Source: Salinisphaera sp. (GTDB taxonomy: Bacteria; Pseudomonadota; Gammaproteobacteria; Nevskiales; Salinisphaeraceae). Taken from it: a stretch of DNA of 64,000 nt. The stretch spans positions 62,001-126,000 of the forward strand of contig JAQIBT010000120.1 in NCBI GenBank assembly GCA_027858915.1, in the 5' to 3' direction. Below, in pieces: positions 45,457 through 54,844 of the stretch; the stretch's first letter is position 1; each line of letters starts with the position of its first letter. The position numbers and the translations under genes were made by a program. The notes below the pieces were generated by a model. The model saw nothing but the letters and a program-made list of their open reading frames with translations. It was not told where the DNA came from and made no database searches.

Positions 45457-46106
45457 ACAAAACCAAACGCATCGAAATCTTCGAACGGCTCAAGGCAGCC
45501 AATCCGGCCCCCACCACCGAGCTGGAATATGGATCGGTATTCGAACTGCTGGTCGCCGTGATTCTCTCCGCCCAGGCCACCGACGTCGGCGTGAACAAGG
45601 CCACCCGCCGGCTGTTCCCATTGGCCAATACGCCGCAGGCGATCTGGGATCTGGGCGAGGACGGCCTGAAAAACCATATAAGGACCATCGGCCTGTTCAA
45701 CAGCAAGGCCGCTAACATCATCAAGACCTGTCGCGCGCTACTCGATCGACACGACGGCGAGGTGCCGTCGACGCGCGAGGAACTCGTAGCCCTGCCAGGC
45801 GTGGGCCGCAAGACAGCGAACGTCGTACTCAATACTGCCTTCGGCCAGGCCGCCATGGCGGTCGATACGCATATCTTCCGAGTAGCCAATCGGACCGGCA
45901 TCGCCCCCGGCAAGACCGTGCGCGCGGTCGAGGATCGGCTGATGCGACTGGTCCCCAGGGACTATCTCCAGGACGCTCACCACTGGCTGATCCTGCACGG
46001 GCGTTATGTATGCAAGGCGCGCGCTCCGGATTGCGCCGGATGCTCTATCTTGGACCTGTGTGAATACCGCCAGAAGAACCTACCAGAACAAGGAACCGCA
46101 CCATGA
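45453..46106 (+). CDS. nth: Endonuclease III (DNA glycosylase/AP lyase)
   Basis: Removes oxidised pyrimidines from DNA and cleaves the abasic site. The 217-residue protein starts at ATG 45453. The helix-hairpin-helix (LPGVGRKTANVVL) carries catalytic Lys120, Asp138 lies in AVDTHIFRVANR (both numbers match E. coli), and the C-terminal 4Fe-4S loop is CKARAPDCAGCSILDLC. It overlaps the downstream FAH gene by four bases. Confidence 0.97.
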   Translation: MNKTKRIEIFERLKAANPAPTTELEYGSVFELLVAVILSAQATDVGVNKATRRLFPLANTPQAIWDLGEDGLKNHIRTIGLFNSKAANIIKTCRALLDRHDGEVPSTREELVALPGVGRKTANVVLNTAFGQAAMAVDTHIFRVANRTGIAPGKTVRAVEDRLMRLVPRDYLQDAHHWLILHGRYVCKARAPDCAGCSILDLCEYRQKNLPEQGTAP

Positions 46107-46762
46107 GCCAGTCACGCCCTGCCGATGCCTTTCGCCATCGCAGCACGCCCCGCATCTTCTGTATTGGCCGCAACTATGCCAAACACATTGAAGAGCTGAA
46201 CAGCAGCCTGCCCGGCGCAGAGTGCGTCATCTTCATGAAACCGGCAAGCAGCCTGGTAGCGCCCGAGGAAGCCATCACGCTGCCGACCAATCTCGGCGAA
46301 ATACACCACGAAGCCGAACTGGTGATCGAGATGGGTCATGGCGGCCGCGATATCCGGGCCGAAGTCACGCGCGAACATATTTCTGCGGTCGGCCTCGGGC
46401 TGGATTTGACCCTGCGCGGCGTCCAGACCGAGCTGAAGAACAGCGGCGAGCCCTGGGAACGGGCCAAGGCCTTCGATCATAGCGCGCCGCTCGCGCCCCT
46501 GGTGGCGCTGACGCCCGACATCGACCTGTCCGATCTGCATTTTCAGCTGACGGTCGACGGCCAGGTACGCCAGGCCGGCCACACCAGTCACATGCTCGTC
46601 GACGTGGAGTCGCTGATCGCAGTCGTCAGCCAGACCTGGCATCTGCTGCCGGGCGATCTGATCTTTACCGGCACACCGGAAGGTGTTGGCCCTATCGAGC
46701 CCGGCCAACATCTTGCGCTGTCCGGCGCTGGCCTGGCCGCCGCCGAGTGGACAATTGCCTGA
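46103..46762 (+). CDS. Fumarylacetoacetate hydrolase family protein (YcgM-like)
   Basis: A 219-residue metal-dependent hydrolase or decarboxylase of the FAH fold. The signature IFCIGRNYAKHIEELNS, FMKPASSLVAPEE, the acidic metal ligands in EIHHEAELVIEMG and the FTGTPEGVGPI loop are present. Small members of this type (YcgM/FAHD1) act as acylpyruvase or oxaloacetate decarboxylase. The start codon overlaps the nth stop, so the two are co-translated. Confidence 0.88.
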   Translation: MSQSRPADAFRHRSTPRIFCIGRNYAKHIEELNSSLPGAECVIFMKPASSLVAPEEAITLPTNLGEIHHEAELVIEMGHGGRDIRAEVTREHISAVGLGLDLTLRGVQTELKNSGEPWERAKAFDHSAPLAPLVALTPDIDLSDLHFQLTVDGQVRQAGHTSHMLVDVESLIAVVSQTWHLLPGDLIFTGTPEGVGPIEPGQHLALSGAGLAAAEWTIA

Positions 46763-47013
46763 GCAATCCGGGCATGAATCCTCGCGGCTTGCATTTGGCA
46801 TAGCAGGATTTTCGGTCGCAACGCGGCGTCGTATGAAATAGCAACACGACTTGGACACAGCAGAAGCGACGCACATGGAACAGGCGTTTCGGAACGTATT
46901 TCTCATGCCAGCGCGACCCGGATTATCGATGGTCTAATGGACGATGCCCGAATCCCTCGCGTACCGAGTACTAGGAATGCCAATCACATTGATCGTCGAC
47001 GAAGGAATACCCC

Positions 47014-48663
47014 ATGGATCTGCAGGCAGACCTGAAACAACTTTTTGGCCTGGTCGGCATCGACTATCGACACAACCTCGATAGAGAGGCGCTGTTTGCC
47101 GCAGCGATTGCCAACGATCGCGGGCGCATATGTGCGAACGGTCCTGACAACGACCCCAAGGCCTACGCCACGGCGCTGGGCAACCAGGGGCCGCTGATCT
47201 ACTACTCGGACCCCAGTTGCACGGGCCGACCGGTGCAGGATACGTTCGCGGTCGCCTGGCCGGATCTGGAAGACCAGCTGTGGTGGAAATCGGATTTCCA
47301 GCGGTTTGATCCCGAGCATCTGGCACCGCTGATGGAACGCGTGGCGGCTCATCTCAACGAGCGTGACAGCCCGCTGTTCGTTCAGGACACCTACTGCGGC
47401 TGGGACCCGGCCTACGCCGTACCGTATCGCCTGATCAGCGAGTACGCGACCCATGCGCTGTTTGCCAGCCACATGTTTGCCGACCGGGTCGCAGTGGACG
47501 ATCCGGAAAGTCGGCGCTGGACCCTGCTGAACGTGCCGAGTTTTCATTGCGAACCCGAGCGGGACGGCACTCTGAGCGCGCGCGCAGTGATCGTGGATAT
47601 CCGCCACCGCGTAGCCCTGGTGCTCGGCCGCGCCGATTATTGCGGCGTGGTCAAGAAAACGCTGTTCACGGTCATGAATTATCTGTTGCCCGCAAACGGC
47701 GATCTGCCCATGCATTGCTCGGCCAACGTCGGGCCGCACGGCGACAGCGCGATTCTCTTCGGGCTGTCAGGCACCGGCAAGACCACCCTGTCGGCCGACC
47801 CGGAGCGGCAACTGATCGGCGACGATGAGCATGCGTGGACCGCCGACGGCGTCTCCAACTTCGAGGGCGGTTGCTACGCCAAGCTGATCGACCTCGACAA
47901 GCGCGCCGAGCCCGTGATTGCGGCAGCACTGTCGATGCCTTGCTGCGTCATCGAGAACGTACCGCCGCTGCCAGACCGGCCGCTTTCCCAGACCGATCCC
48001 CAGGACCTGGACCTGAGCGACAATTCGATCACCGACAACACCCGTCTGTCCTACCCACTGGCGGCCAACCCCAACGTCGCCGACGGCGCGCGGGGCCCGC
48101 ATCCGCAGACTCTCGTGCTGCTCACGGCCGATGCATTCGGCGTGCTGCCGCCGATATCGATACTCGACGAGAAAGACGTGATGTATCACTTCGTGTCGGG
48201 GTTCACCTCCCGGCTCGCTGGCACGGAAGTCGGTGTGACCGAGCCGCAGGGCGTCTTCTCGGCTTGTTTTGGCGCGCCTTTCATGGCACGTCCGCCATCG
48301 GTCTATGCAAAGATTCTAGCAGCCAGAATGACCCGTCATCACACCCGCTGCGTCTTGCTCAATACCGGCTGGACCGGCGGGCCCCACGGTGTCGGCCAGC
48401 GCATCTCCATCGCCCATACCCGCGCCCTGCTCGATGCCGCGCTGGCCGGAGATCTCGACGATATAGAGTGCGATACGCATCCGATATTCAATCTGGCCAT
48501 CCCACGCCACTGTCCCGGGGTACCGTCGGAGCTGCTCGATCCGCGCAGCACCTGGGATGATCCGCAGGCCTACGATACACAGGCACAGAAGCTGCGCGAT
48601 ATGTTCCGCGCCAACTATCGCGACAAGAACTTCGCCGCACTGGGTATAGACGCCGTCATGTAG
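47014..48663 (+). CDS. pckA: Phosphoenolpyruvate carboxykinase (ATP)
   Basis: Converts oxaloacetate and ATP to PEP, CO2 and ADP, the entry step of gluconeogenesis. The 549 residues match the ATP-dependent family. Markers are the kinase-1 P-loop GLSGTGKTTLSADP, the FEGGCYAKLIDL metal site and LLNTGWTGGPHGVGQRI. A GAAGGA ribosome site precedes ATG 47014. It fits growth on organic or fatty acids, with glcB in the same window. Confidence 0.97.
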   Translation: MDLQADLKQLFGLVGIDYRHNLDREALFAAAIANDRGRICANGPDNDPKAYATALGNQGPLIYYSDPSCTGRPVQDTFAVAWPDLEDQLWWKSDFQRFDPEHLAPLMERVAAHLNERDSPLFVQDTYCGWDPAYAVPYRLISEYATHALFASHMFADRVAVDDPESRRWTLLNVPSFHCEPERDGTLSARAVIVDIRHRVALVLGRADYCGVVKKTLFTVMNYLLPANGDLPMHCSANVGPHGDSAILFGLSGTGKTTLSADPERQLIGDDEHAWTADGVSNFEGGCYAKLIDLDKRAEPVIAAALSMPCCVIENVPPLPDRPLSQTDPQDLDLSDNSITDNTRLSYPLAANPNVADGARGPHPQTLVLLTADAFGVLPPISILDEKDVMYHFVSGFTSRLAGTEVGVTEPQGVFSACFGAPFMARPPSVYAKILAARMTRHHTRCVLLNTGWTGGPHGVGQRISIAHTRALLDAALAGDLDDIECDTHPIFNLAIPRHCPGVPSELLDPRSTWDDPQAYDTQAQKLRDMFRANYRDKNFAALGIDAVM

Positions 48664-48690
48664 GACTGCCGGTCGGTATCGCCGTCCAAG

Positions 48691-48722
48691 AAAAAGCCGC
48701 CGGTGGAACCCCGGCGGCTTTC
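48691..48722. terminator. Bidirectional terminator after pckA
   Basis: AAAGCCGCCGG pairs with CCGGCGGCTTT around a short loop; the A-run before and T-run after let it serve both pckA and the converging FKBP gene. Confidence 0.85.
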
Positions 48723-48742
48723 GATCAGCGCAGCACCAGGGC

Positions 48743-49942
48743 CTACTGACCGCTGGCGTTGCCACTACCTTGATCAGCATCGTCGGCGCTGCCGGGCTGG
48801 CCAGCGCCCTGAGCCTTGGATTGGCCGGCGCTATCGGACTGATCAGCGCCCTGTTTTGCGGTTTGGCCAGCGCTGTTGGACTGGTCGGTCCCTTGATCGG
48901 CATCGCCAGCGCTATCATCGGACTGGTCGGCGCCTTGAACAGCGCTCTGGTCGCTCGACTGGCTGGCGTCGTCGCCGCTACTACCAGTGCTATCACCGGC
49001 ACTGCCGGCCTTGTCTGCGCCCGTGCCCTTGTTCTTATCGACGCTGATCAGCTTCACGTCGAAGATCAGGGTCTCGTTCGGGCCAATCTGAGAACCGGCG
49101 CCGCGTTCGCCATAAGCTAGAGCCGGCGGGATGAACAGCTTGTATTCGCCACCCGGCTTCATCAGCTGCAGGGCCTGGGTCCAGCCCGGAATCACGGCGT
49201 TAACCGGAAAGGTGACGGGCTTGCCCCGTTTTTCCGAACTGTCGAATACCGTGCCGTCGATCAGCGTGCCGGTGTAGTCGACCGTCACACTGTCGTTGGC
49301 ATCCGGCGACTGGCCCTTGCCTGGCTTGATGACCTTGTACTGCAGACCGTCATCCAGCGTCTTGACGCCGTCCTTGGTCTTGTTATTGGCCAAAAACTGC
49401 TGACCCTTGTCCAGATTGGCTTTGGACTGTTTTTCCTGCTTCTGCTTCTGGGCAGCTTCCATATCGGACACGACGCCCTGCATCACGCCCTGCAGCTGTT
49501 TCTTGGTCAGCTTGGTCTTGTCACCGTTGACCACGTCCTTGACGCCCTGATTAAGCTGGCCCAGATCGATATCGATCGGCAGGTCCTTGAGCGAGTTGCC
49601 GATATCCATGCCCAGCGCATAGCTACGCTTGGCGTTATCGTTGGCAAACCCGTTGCTGTTGTCAGTCGAGCTATTGTCATTCGAACTGGCCGAGTCGGTG
49701 CTGCTCGAGTTGTCCGACTGGTCGTTGCCAGCCTGGTCAGCGCTGGACTGATCGTTATCGGTCTGGGTGTTGCTGGCTTGCGAATCGCTGGCCTGCTGGC
49801 TGCTGGTCTGGTCAGTGCTCGACTGGTCGTTAGCCGACTGATCGTTGGCTGACTGATCGTTGGCTGACTGATCCGAGCTGGACTGATTACCGCACGCCGA
49901 CAGGGCGAAGGCACAGGCGAGCAGTGCTACATATCGTTTCAT
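48743..49942 (-). CDS. FKBP-type peptidyl-prolyl isomerase, low-complexity lipoprotein
   Basis: A 399-residue envelope protein. The signal peptide ends in lipobox LSAC (Cys17). Residues about 20-98 are an Asp/Gln/Ser/Asn repeat region (SANDQSANDQSANDQ, with tandem DNA copies). Residues about 104-190 form the FKBP_N helical dimerisation domain and about 196-302 the FKBP catalytic domain (VTVDYTGTLIDGTVFDSS, IPGWTQALQLMKPGG, YGERGAG). Residues 303-399 form a second Gly/Asp/Gln/Ser-rich tail. It resembles MIP/FkpA but is about 150 residues longer. The stop codon TAG forms part of TAGGCCCTGGTGC, a repeat tip. Confidence 0.9.
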   Translation of the reverse strand: MKRYVALLACAFALSACGNQSSSDQSANDQSANDQSANDQSSTDQTSSQQASDSQASNTQTDNDQSSADQAGNDQSDNSSSTDSASSNDNSSTDNSNGFANDNAKRSYALGMDIGNSLKDLPIDIDLGQLNQGVKDVVNGDKTKLTKKQLQGVMQGVVSDMEAAQKQKQEKQSKANLDKGQQFLANNKTKDGVKTLDDGLQYKVIKPGKGQSPDANDSVTVDYTGTLIDGTVFDSSEKRGKPVTFPVNAVIPGWTQALQLMKPGGEYKLFIPPALAYGERGAGSQIGPNETLIFDVKLISVDKNKGTGADKAGSAGDSTGSSGDDASQSSDQSAVQGADQSDDSAGDADQGTDQSNSAGQTAKQGADQSDSAGQSKAQGAGQPGSADDADQGSGNASGQ

Positions 49943-50121
49943 TGACGTCATCCGTATCCCGTGTTGGAGCCGGTGAGCCTACGCGAAACCCAGGGGGAGA
50001 AAAAGCATCGGGCACGCAGCCGGACGACGATCTAAAAAATCTCGGAACCTGCGGGACTGAGGGGTTGGTAGCGAGCGTGACGAGACAGTGGGCAGAAGTT
50101 TTCACGATTTTGGGGCGCATA

Positions 50122-50160
50122 TCAGGGCCGGTTGCCGTTTCATTCGACAGCAGGCCCTAG
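50122..50160. repeat. Compact copy of the CTAG repeat family
   Basis: TCAGGGCCGGTTGCCGTTTC on the left and CAGCAGGCCCTAG on the right are both tips of the 39794 family, separated by only a few bases. The right CTAG is shared with the left end of the neighbouring 50157-50445 element. Confidence 0.5.
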
Positions 50161-50445
50161 TGTCCTGTCACGCGTATTTTGTCGCGTTCAGCGAGGCGGC
50201 ACGCGTGCGTGGCAAGGCGCGGTGCGCAGGCAATGGCCATAGCCCTTGGCAAGCCGCCGCAACGCAGACCACGGGCGCGCGCCGCCTCGCCCAATGTTTA
50301 ATGATCAGGGCCGCGGGAACGCCTGTGCGCGCCAATCACGGCGTTACACTCACTTGCCATAGCGAGCTATGACGCGCTCGCGTGCCTTGTGCTTGACGCG
50401 CACAGGCGTTCTGAACACGGCAAAATACGCGTGACAGGACACTAG
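50157..50445. mobile_element. 289-bp MITE-like element with 35-bp terminal inverted repeats
   Basis: The left end CTAGTGTCCTGTCACGCGTA and the right end, read on the other strand, agree over 35 bases with two mismatches (the left continues TTTTGTCGCGTTCAG, the right TTTTGCCGTGTTCAG). CTAG flanks both ends and may be a target duplication. The inside has further palindromic parts (GGCCATAGCC) but no ORF of note. Its tips differ from those of the 39794 family, so it is a second repeat family. Confidence 0.75.
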
Positions 50446-50469
50446 CCAGAATCGATTCGTTCCAGGCGA

Positions 50470-51777
50470 TCAGGATAACGGACTGGACGGCGGCAGTTCC
50501 GCGTCGGCGTGCGCGCTCGCCGGCTGTTCCGGCTCGCTCGCGAGCTCCGGCATCCGAGGGTCGAGATCGAGCAATGCAGATACCGCCTGACTGGCGTTAA
50601 TGGTGACGTAGCGTGTCTGATCGGCAACCGGCAGCGATGCAGTGGTCGCGCCGCGCACCATAACGAACATCGCATAGAGCGCAAACAGCAAGCCCATAAA
50701 CCAGAACAGGCCAGCTGGGCCAATCGACTGCATGACCTGGGACGACAGCAGTGGGCCTATGCAGGTGCCCAGGCCGTAGGCCAGCAACAATCCGGCGCTG
50801 GCGGCCATCGGACCGTCGGCGATGTCCATATGATCGTTGAGCAATGCCAGGCTCACCGGATACAGACAGCCCGCCAGACCGAAGAACAGCGCTGTGCCGG
50901 CATAAAGCACCCACGGCATATGGGTGCCCAACACCGCCGCCAATAGCGCCCCTGCGGTAGCGATCACGCTGATCGCCGCCAGTGTCCAGCGCCGATCGAC
51001 GTGATCCGACAGTCGTCCCACCGGCCATTGCAACAGCATCGTCGCGATCACTGCCAGCGCCATATAGTGAGAGACATCGGTCAGCGACATGCCGATCCGT
51101 GTCGCATACACCGGCGCCATCGACAGAAACGCCGAGACAATCACCCCGCCGGCGATACCGCCCATCAGGCCACTGGGCGAGAGTCGATACAAGGCCGCAA
51201 AGCCGAGCCGGCTGCCCACGCGGATCGTCGGCGCCTCGGCACGGGTCAGCGCCATGGGCACGATCGACAGCACTAGCAGTATGGCGACTACGCTGAAGAC
51301 TGGAAACGCAGCATCAGCAGTGAAGGCGACCAGATACTGGCCCACTGCGGCGGCAAAGAAATACACCACCTGATAGATGCCCAGCAGCGCACCGCGCGTC
51401 GCATTGGTCGCCCGCGCCGAGATCCAGCTCTCGAGCACCATGATCAGCCCGGCGGCACAGAACCCCACCAGGCCGCGCAGCGCAGCCCACAGCCAGGCAT
51501 CTACCCACATCGGATGAATAAGAGCAGCCGCACAGCCGATGGCCGCAAACGCTGCGAACGAGCGCACCTGCCCGACCCGCCGTATCACCCCGGTTGAAAG
51601 CCGCGAGCCCACCACGAAACCGATCGAATGACACACCAGCACCAGTCCGACCACGCCGGACGAGTAATGCCGCCCCGCCAATCCCAGCGCGAGTGCAGTG
51701 CCCAGCAGCGCCGTGCCGGCCACATAGAAAGCCAGCGACGCAAACATCGCGGCAAGCGAGAACATGACCTGGCGCAC
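50470..51777 (-). CDS. Major facilitator superfamily transporter, YcaD-like
   Basis: A 435-residue membrane protein with 12 hydrophobic segments in two halves; the loop motif LSTGVIRRVGQVRSFAAFA and, in the second half, WPVGRLSDHVDRRWTLAA are MFS motif-A sites. The YcaD/sugar-efflux branch is closest in style (RGLVGFCAAGLIMVLESWI). GTG 51777 is preceded by GGAA; ATG 51765 (four codons later) is also possible. A Pro/Ser/Glu-rich cytoplasmic tail follows. The substrate is unknown. Confidence 0.85.
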   Translation of the reverse strand: MRQVMFSLAAMFASLAFYVAGTALLGTALALGLAGRHYSSGVVGLVLVCHSIGFVVGSRLSTGVIRRVGQVRSFAAFAAIGCAAALIHPMWVDAWLWAALRGLVGFCAAGLIMVLESWISARATNATRGALLGIYQVVYFFAAAVGQYLVAFTADAAFPVFSVVAILLVLSIVPMALTRAEAPTIRVGSRLGFAALYRLSPSGLMGGIAGGVIVSAFLSMAPVYATRIGMSLTDVSHYMALAVIATMLLQWPVGRLSDHVDRRWTLAAISVIATAGALLAAVLGTHMPWVLYAGTALFFGLAGCLYPVSLALLNDHMDIADGPMAASAGLLLAYGLGTCIGPLLSSQVMQSIGPAGLFWFMGLLFALYAMFVMVRGATTASLPVADQTRYVTINASQAVSALLDLDPRMPELASEPEQPASAHADAELPPSSPLS

Positions 51778-51869
51778 GAGGTTCCGTCAGTTAAGAGATA
51801 CGTTCGCCGTTATCGGCAGCTACTGGCGCCAACTGCAGGCCCGCCCCGCTCATCCAACCCATCATGGCT

Positions 51870-53081
51870 TTAGCGCTGACGACTACCCAGGCGCAGACGC
51901 AGTGCGTTGAGGCGGATGAAGCCCGCCGCGTCTTTCTGGTCATAGGCGCCGCGGTCGTCCTCGAAGGTGGCGATCGCCGCATCGAACAGGCTGTCCTTTT
52001 CAGACGAACGACCAACCACGCTCACGGCGCCCTTGTAGAGCTTGACCCGCACCGTGCCGTTGACGTGGGCCTGCGACTGGTCGATAGCGGCCTGCAGCAT
52101 TTCGCGCTCCGGCGAGAACCAGTACCCGTTGTAGATCAGCTTGGCGTAGCGCGGCATCAGCTCGTCCTTGAGATGGGCGGCTTCACGATCCAGCGTGATC
52201 GATTCGATCGCCCGGTGCGCACGCTGCATCACCGTGCCGCCCGGCGTTTCATAACAGCCACGGGATTTCATGCCGACATAGCGGTTCTCGACGATGTCAA
52301 TACGTCCGATACCGTGCGCACCTGCCAGTTCGTTGAGTTTGGCGAGCACCTGATAAGGCGTCAGCGATTCACCGTTGATGGCCACGATATCGCCGCGCTC
52401 GTAGCTGATATCAATTTCCTGCGGGGCGTCCGGTGCGTCTTCGGGGGAGACACTCCATTCCCACATCGAATCCTCGGCCGGCGTCCAGGGGTCTTCCAGC
52501 ACGCCGCCTTCGTAAGAGATATGCAGAGCGTTGGCATCGGTAGAGTACGGCGAGCCGCCGTCGGCCTTCTTGCGAATATCGATGCCGTTTTCCTCGGCAT
52601 AGGCCAGCAGCTTCTCGCGCGAGTTGAGATTCCACTCGCGCCACGGTGCGATCACCTGAATACCTGGCATGAGCGCATAGGCCGACAATTCAAACCGCAC
52701 CTGATCGTTACCCTTGCCGGTCGCGCCGTGGGCGATCGCATCCGCGCCGGTCTCGCGTGCGATCTCGACCAGACGCTTGGATATCAACGGCCGCGCAATC
52801 GAAGTGCCCAGCAGATATTCGCCTTCGTAGATGGCGTTGGCACGGAACATCGGATACACGAAGTCGCGTACGAATTCCTCGCGCAGATCGTCGATGAACA
52901 CCTGCTTCACGCCCAGCGCCTCGGCCTTGGGCCGCACGGCGTCGAGTTCTTCGCCCTGGCCGATATCGGCAGTGAAGGTGACTACCTCGCAGCCATAGGT
53001 ATCCTGCAGCCACTTGAGGATGACCGAGGTATCCAGGCCGCCCGAATAGGCCAGCACTACTTTCTTGATGTCGCTGCTCAT
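51870..53081 (-). CDS. argG: Argininosuccinate synthase
   Basis: Joins citrulline and aspartate with ATP to give argininosuccinate. The 403 residues match the family. The PP-loop is [17 protein letters not shown]; the [14 protein letters not shown] citrulline/aspartate site and [17 protein letters not shown] block are intact. The 230-base region upstream, shared with divergent rnt, holds the promoter. argH is elsewhere (37766-39166). Confidence 0.98.
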   Translation of the reverse strand: MSSDIKKVVLAYSGGLDTSVILKWLQDTYGCEVVTFTADIGQGEELDAVRPKAEALGVKQVFIDDLREEFVRDFVYPMFRANAIYEGEYLLGTSIARPLISKRLVEIARETGADAIAHGATGKGNDQVRFELSAYALMPGIQVIAPWREWNLNSREKLLAYAEENGIDIRKKADGGSPYSTDANALHISYEGGVLEDPWTPAEDSMWEWSVSPEDAPDAPQEIDISYERGDIVAINGESLTPYQVLAKLNELAGAHGIGRIDIVENRYVGMKSRGCYETPGGTVMQRAHRAIESITLDREAAHLKDELMPRYAKLIYNGYWFSPEREMLQAAIDQSQAHVNGTVRVKLYKGAVSVVGRSSEKDSLFDAAIATFEDDRGAYDQKDAAGFIRLNALRLRLGSRQR

Positions 53082-53315
53082 GGCTCGATGCGCTCTCGCT
53101 GCGGAAACGGTTCAACTCTTAATGAGCGCGAAAGTATACAGAATTGGCACTCGAAGACGGCCTGACCGTGGTCGCCGGGTAGCCGGCAACATCCGACGGA
53201 TGGGTCGATCCATGATGTCGAGGTTGCGGTGGCAGAAAGTTCCGTGACAGGTAGACAACGTATATATCCCTGCCGGCCAGTCTGATTCCGGCCCACAAAC
53301 TGCTACTATCCGCGC

Positions 53316-53972
53316 ATGACAGATATTGATAACGCAAGTGAATTGCCGCCGCTGATGTCGCATCGATTCCGCGGTTTCCTACCGGTTGTGATCGATGTCG
53401 AGACCGGCGGCTTCAACTCGGCGACCGACGCCCTGCTGGAAATTGCCGCAGTGACCGTCGATTTCGATACCGAGGGACAGCTGGGCCTGCGCCAGTCGGC
53501 GGCCTACCACGTCGCGCCTTTCGACGGTGCCAACATCGAGCGGGCCTCGCTGGAAGTTAACGGCATCGATCCGCATCATCCGCTGCGCCCGGCCATCCCG
53601 GAGCGTGACGCGCTCGGGCGTATCTTTCGGGTGGTGCGCGAGCAAATGAAGATCTCCTGCTGCAAGCGAGCAGTGCTGGTTGGGCACAACGCGCATTTCG
53701 ATCTGGGCTTTCTCAATGCCGCGATCGCGCGCACCGGCATCAAGCGCAGCCCGTTCCACCCGTTCTCCTGCTTCGATACCGCCACGCTCGCAGGCGTATC
53801 GTTCGGACAGACGGTGCTACGTCGTGCGGCAACCGCGGCCGGCATGGACTGGGACGACGAGGCCGCGCATTCAGCGCGCTATGACACCGAGCGCACTGCG
53901 GAGCTGTTCTGCACCATCGTCAATCGCTTCAAGCCGATCTACGACAGCGTGCCTCCGCTTCCACAGAATTAG
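53316..53972 (+). CDS. rnt: Ribonuclease T
   Basis: A 3'-5' exoribonuclease of the DEDDh family that trims the 3' ends of tRNA and stable RNAs. The 218-residue protein carries Exo[12 protein letters not shown], Exo[14 protein letters not shown] and Exo[19 protein letters not shown], with the catalytic His in HSARYD. The length matches RNase T (215 in E. coli). It is followed by an acyltransferase gene on the same strand. Confidence 0.95.
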   Translation: MTDIDNASELPPLMSHRFRGFLPVVIDVETGGFNSATDALLEIAAVTVDFDTEGQLGLRQSAAYHVAPFDGANIERASLEVNGIDPHHPLRPAIPERDALGRIFRVVREQMKISCCKRAVLVGHNAHFDLGFLNAAIARTGIKRSPFHPFSCFDTATLAGVSFGQTVLRRAATAAGMDWDDEAAHSARYDTERTAELFCTIVNRFKPIYDSVPPLPQN

Positions 53973-54025
53973 CTATTCGACGGGTCTGCAGCCACGCACC
54001 CAGCCACTATCGCAACTTGATTCCT

Positions 54026-54844
54026 ATGTCCGCGACTTCTTCTCATATTGACACAGATCACCCGCTGCTCGGCAGAGTCGGCCTATGGTTGAAAGCGCTG
54101 CGTTTCGCGGGCGTTTTGTTATTGGGCACCGTACTTCTGCCGGTGGTACCCCTGCTTGGCCAGCGCAGCAAGCATCTGGTCAACTGGTGGCTGGGACGCA
54201 TGCTCAACGCGCTGCATATCCGCCTGGATATCGATGGCACACCGCCATCGGGGGCAGCTCTGGTGGTCTCCAATCATTGTTCCTGGCTGGATATTCTCGT
54301 ACTTGGGCGCGTATTCAATACCGCGTTCGTGTCCAAGGCCGAAATCGGTGGCTGGCCGCTGGTCGGATCGTTTGCGCGTGCCGGTGGCACCGTATTCATT
54401 CATCGCGGCTCTGGCAAGACCGGCGAGACCAGTGCGCAGATACGGGCCAATCTGGATGCCGGACGCTCGGTCCTCTTCTTCCCGGAAGGCACAACGACGT
54501 CGGACCCCAATCCAAGACATTTCCACGCCCGCCTGTTCGCGGCGGCCATCGACGGCGACCACCCCGTATTGCCGGTGAGCCTGCGTTACTGCGACGCCAC
54601 CACCCCACCGGGCATGCACCACGCCTTGGCGCCGTGGGTCAACGAGGCTGCCCTCTGGCCGCATTTCCGCGATCTGTTCAAGCTGCGCGAGATGCACGCC
54701 GAGATTCGGATCTGTGCCCTGCTGGATCCGCGGGGCTACGACCGCCGCAGCCTGGCCGAAGCCAGCCGCAACGCCGTGGCACATCGCCAAGCCGTAGCCG
54801 CCAGCCGTCCACGTGCGGTTATTCAGCCAGCGTCCGCGGAATAA
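54026..54844 (+). CDS. plsC: 1-acyl-glycerol-3-phosphate acyltransferase (PlsC family)
   Basis: A 272-residue membrane-associated acyltransferase for phospholipid or ornithine-lipid synthesis. The N-terminus has a hydrophobic helix; the catalytic NHCSWLD (HX4D) motif, the FVSKAEIGGWPLVGSFARAG block and FPEGTTTSDP are all present. ATG 54026 is chosen over TTG 54017. The last 26 bases overlap the converging hydrolase gene. The exact acceptor lipid is not determined. Confidence 0.88.
   Translation: MSATSSHIDTDHPLLGRVGLWLKALRFAGVLLLGTVLLPVVPLLGQRSKHLVNWWLGRMLNALHIRLDIDGTPPSGAALVVSNHCSWLDILVLGRVFNTAFVSKAEIGGWPLVGSFARAGGTVFIHRGSGKTGETSAQIRANLDAGRSVLFFPEGTTTSDPNPRHFHARLFAAAIDGDHPVLPVSLRYCDATTPPGMHHALAPWVNEAALWPHFRDLFKLREMHAEIRICALLDPRGYDRRSLAEASRNAVAHRQAVAASRPRAVIQPASAE

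Larger units (their letters stand above)
49943..50469. other. Gene-free region carrying two repeat elements
   Basis: A 527-base gap between the FKBP lipoprotein gene and the MFS gene. Apart from the FKBP promoter region (about 49943-50121), it is made of a compact CTAG-family copy (50122-50160) abutting a 289-bp inverted-repeat element (50157-50445). No supported gene was seen. Confidence 0.6.

Noticed and set aside
49830-49880. Short tandem repeats that could suggest a CRISPR array
   Set aside because: The repeats are directly adjacent in-frame codons of the FKBP lipoprotein (SANDQ units), with no spacers, so they are coding repeats.
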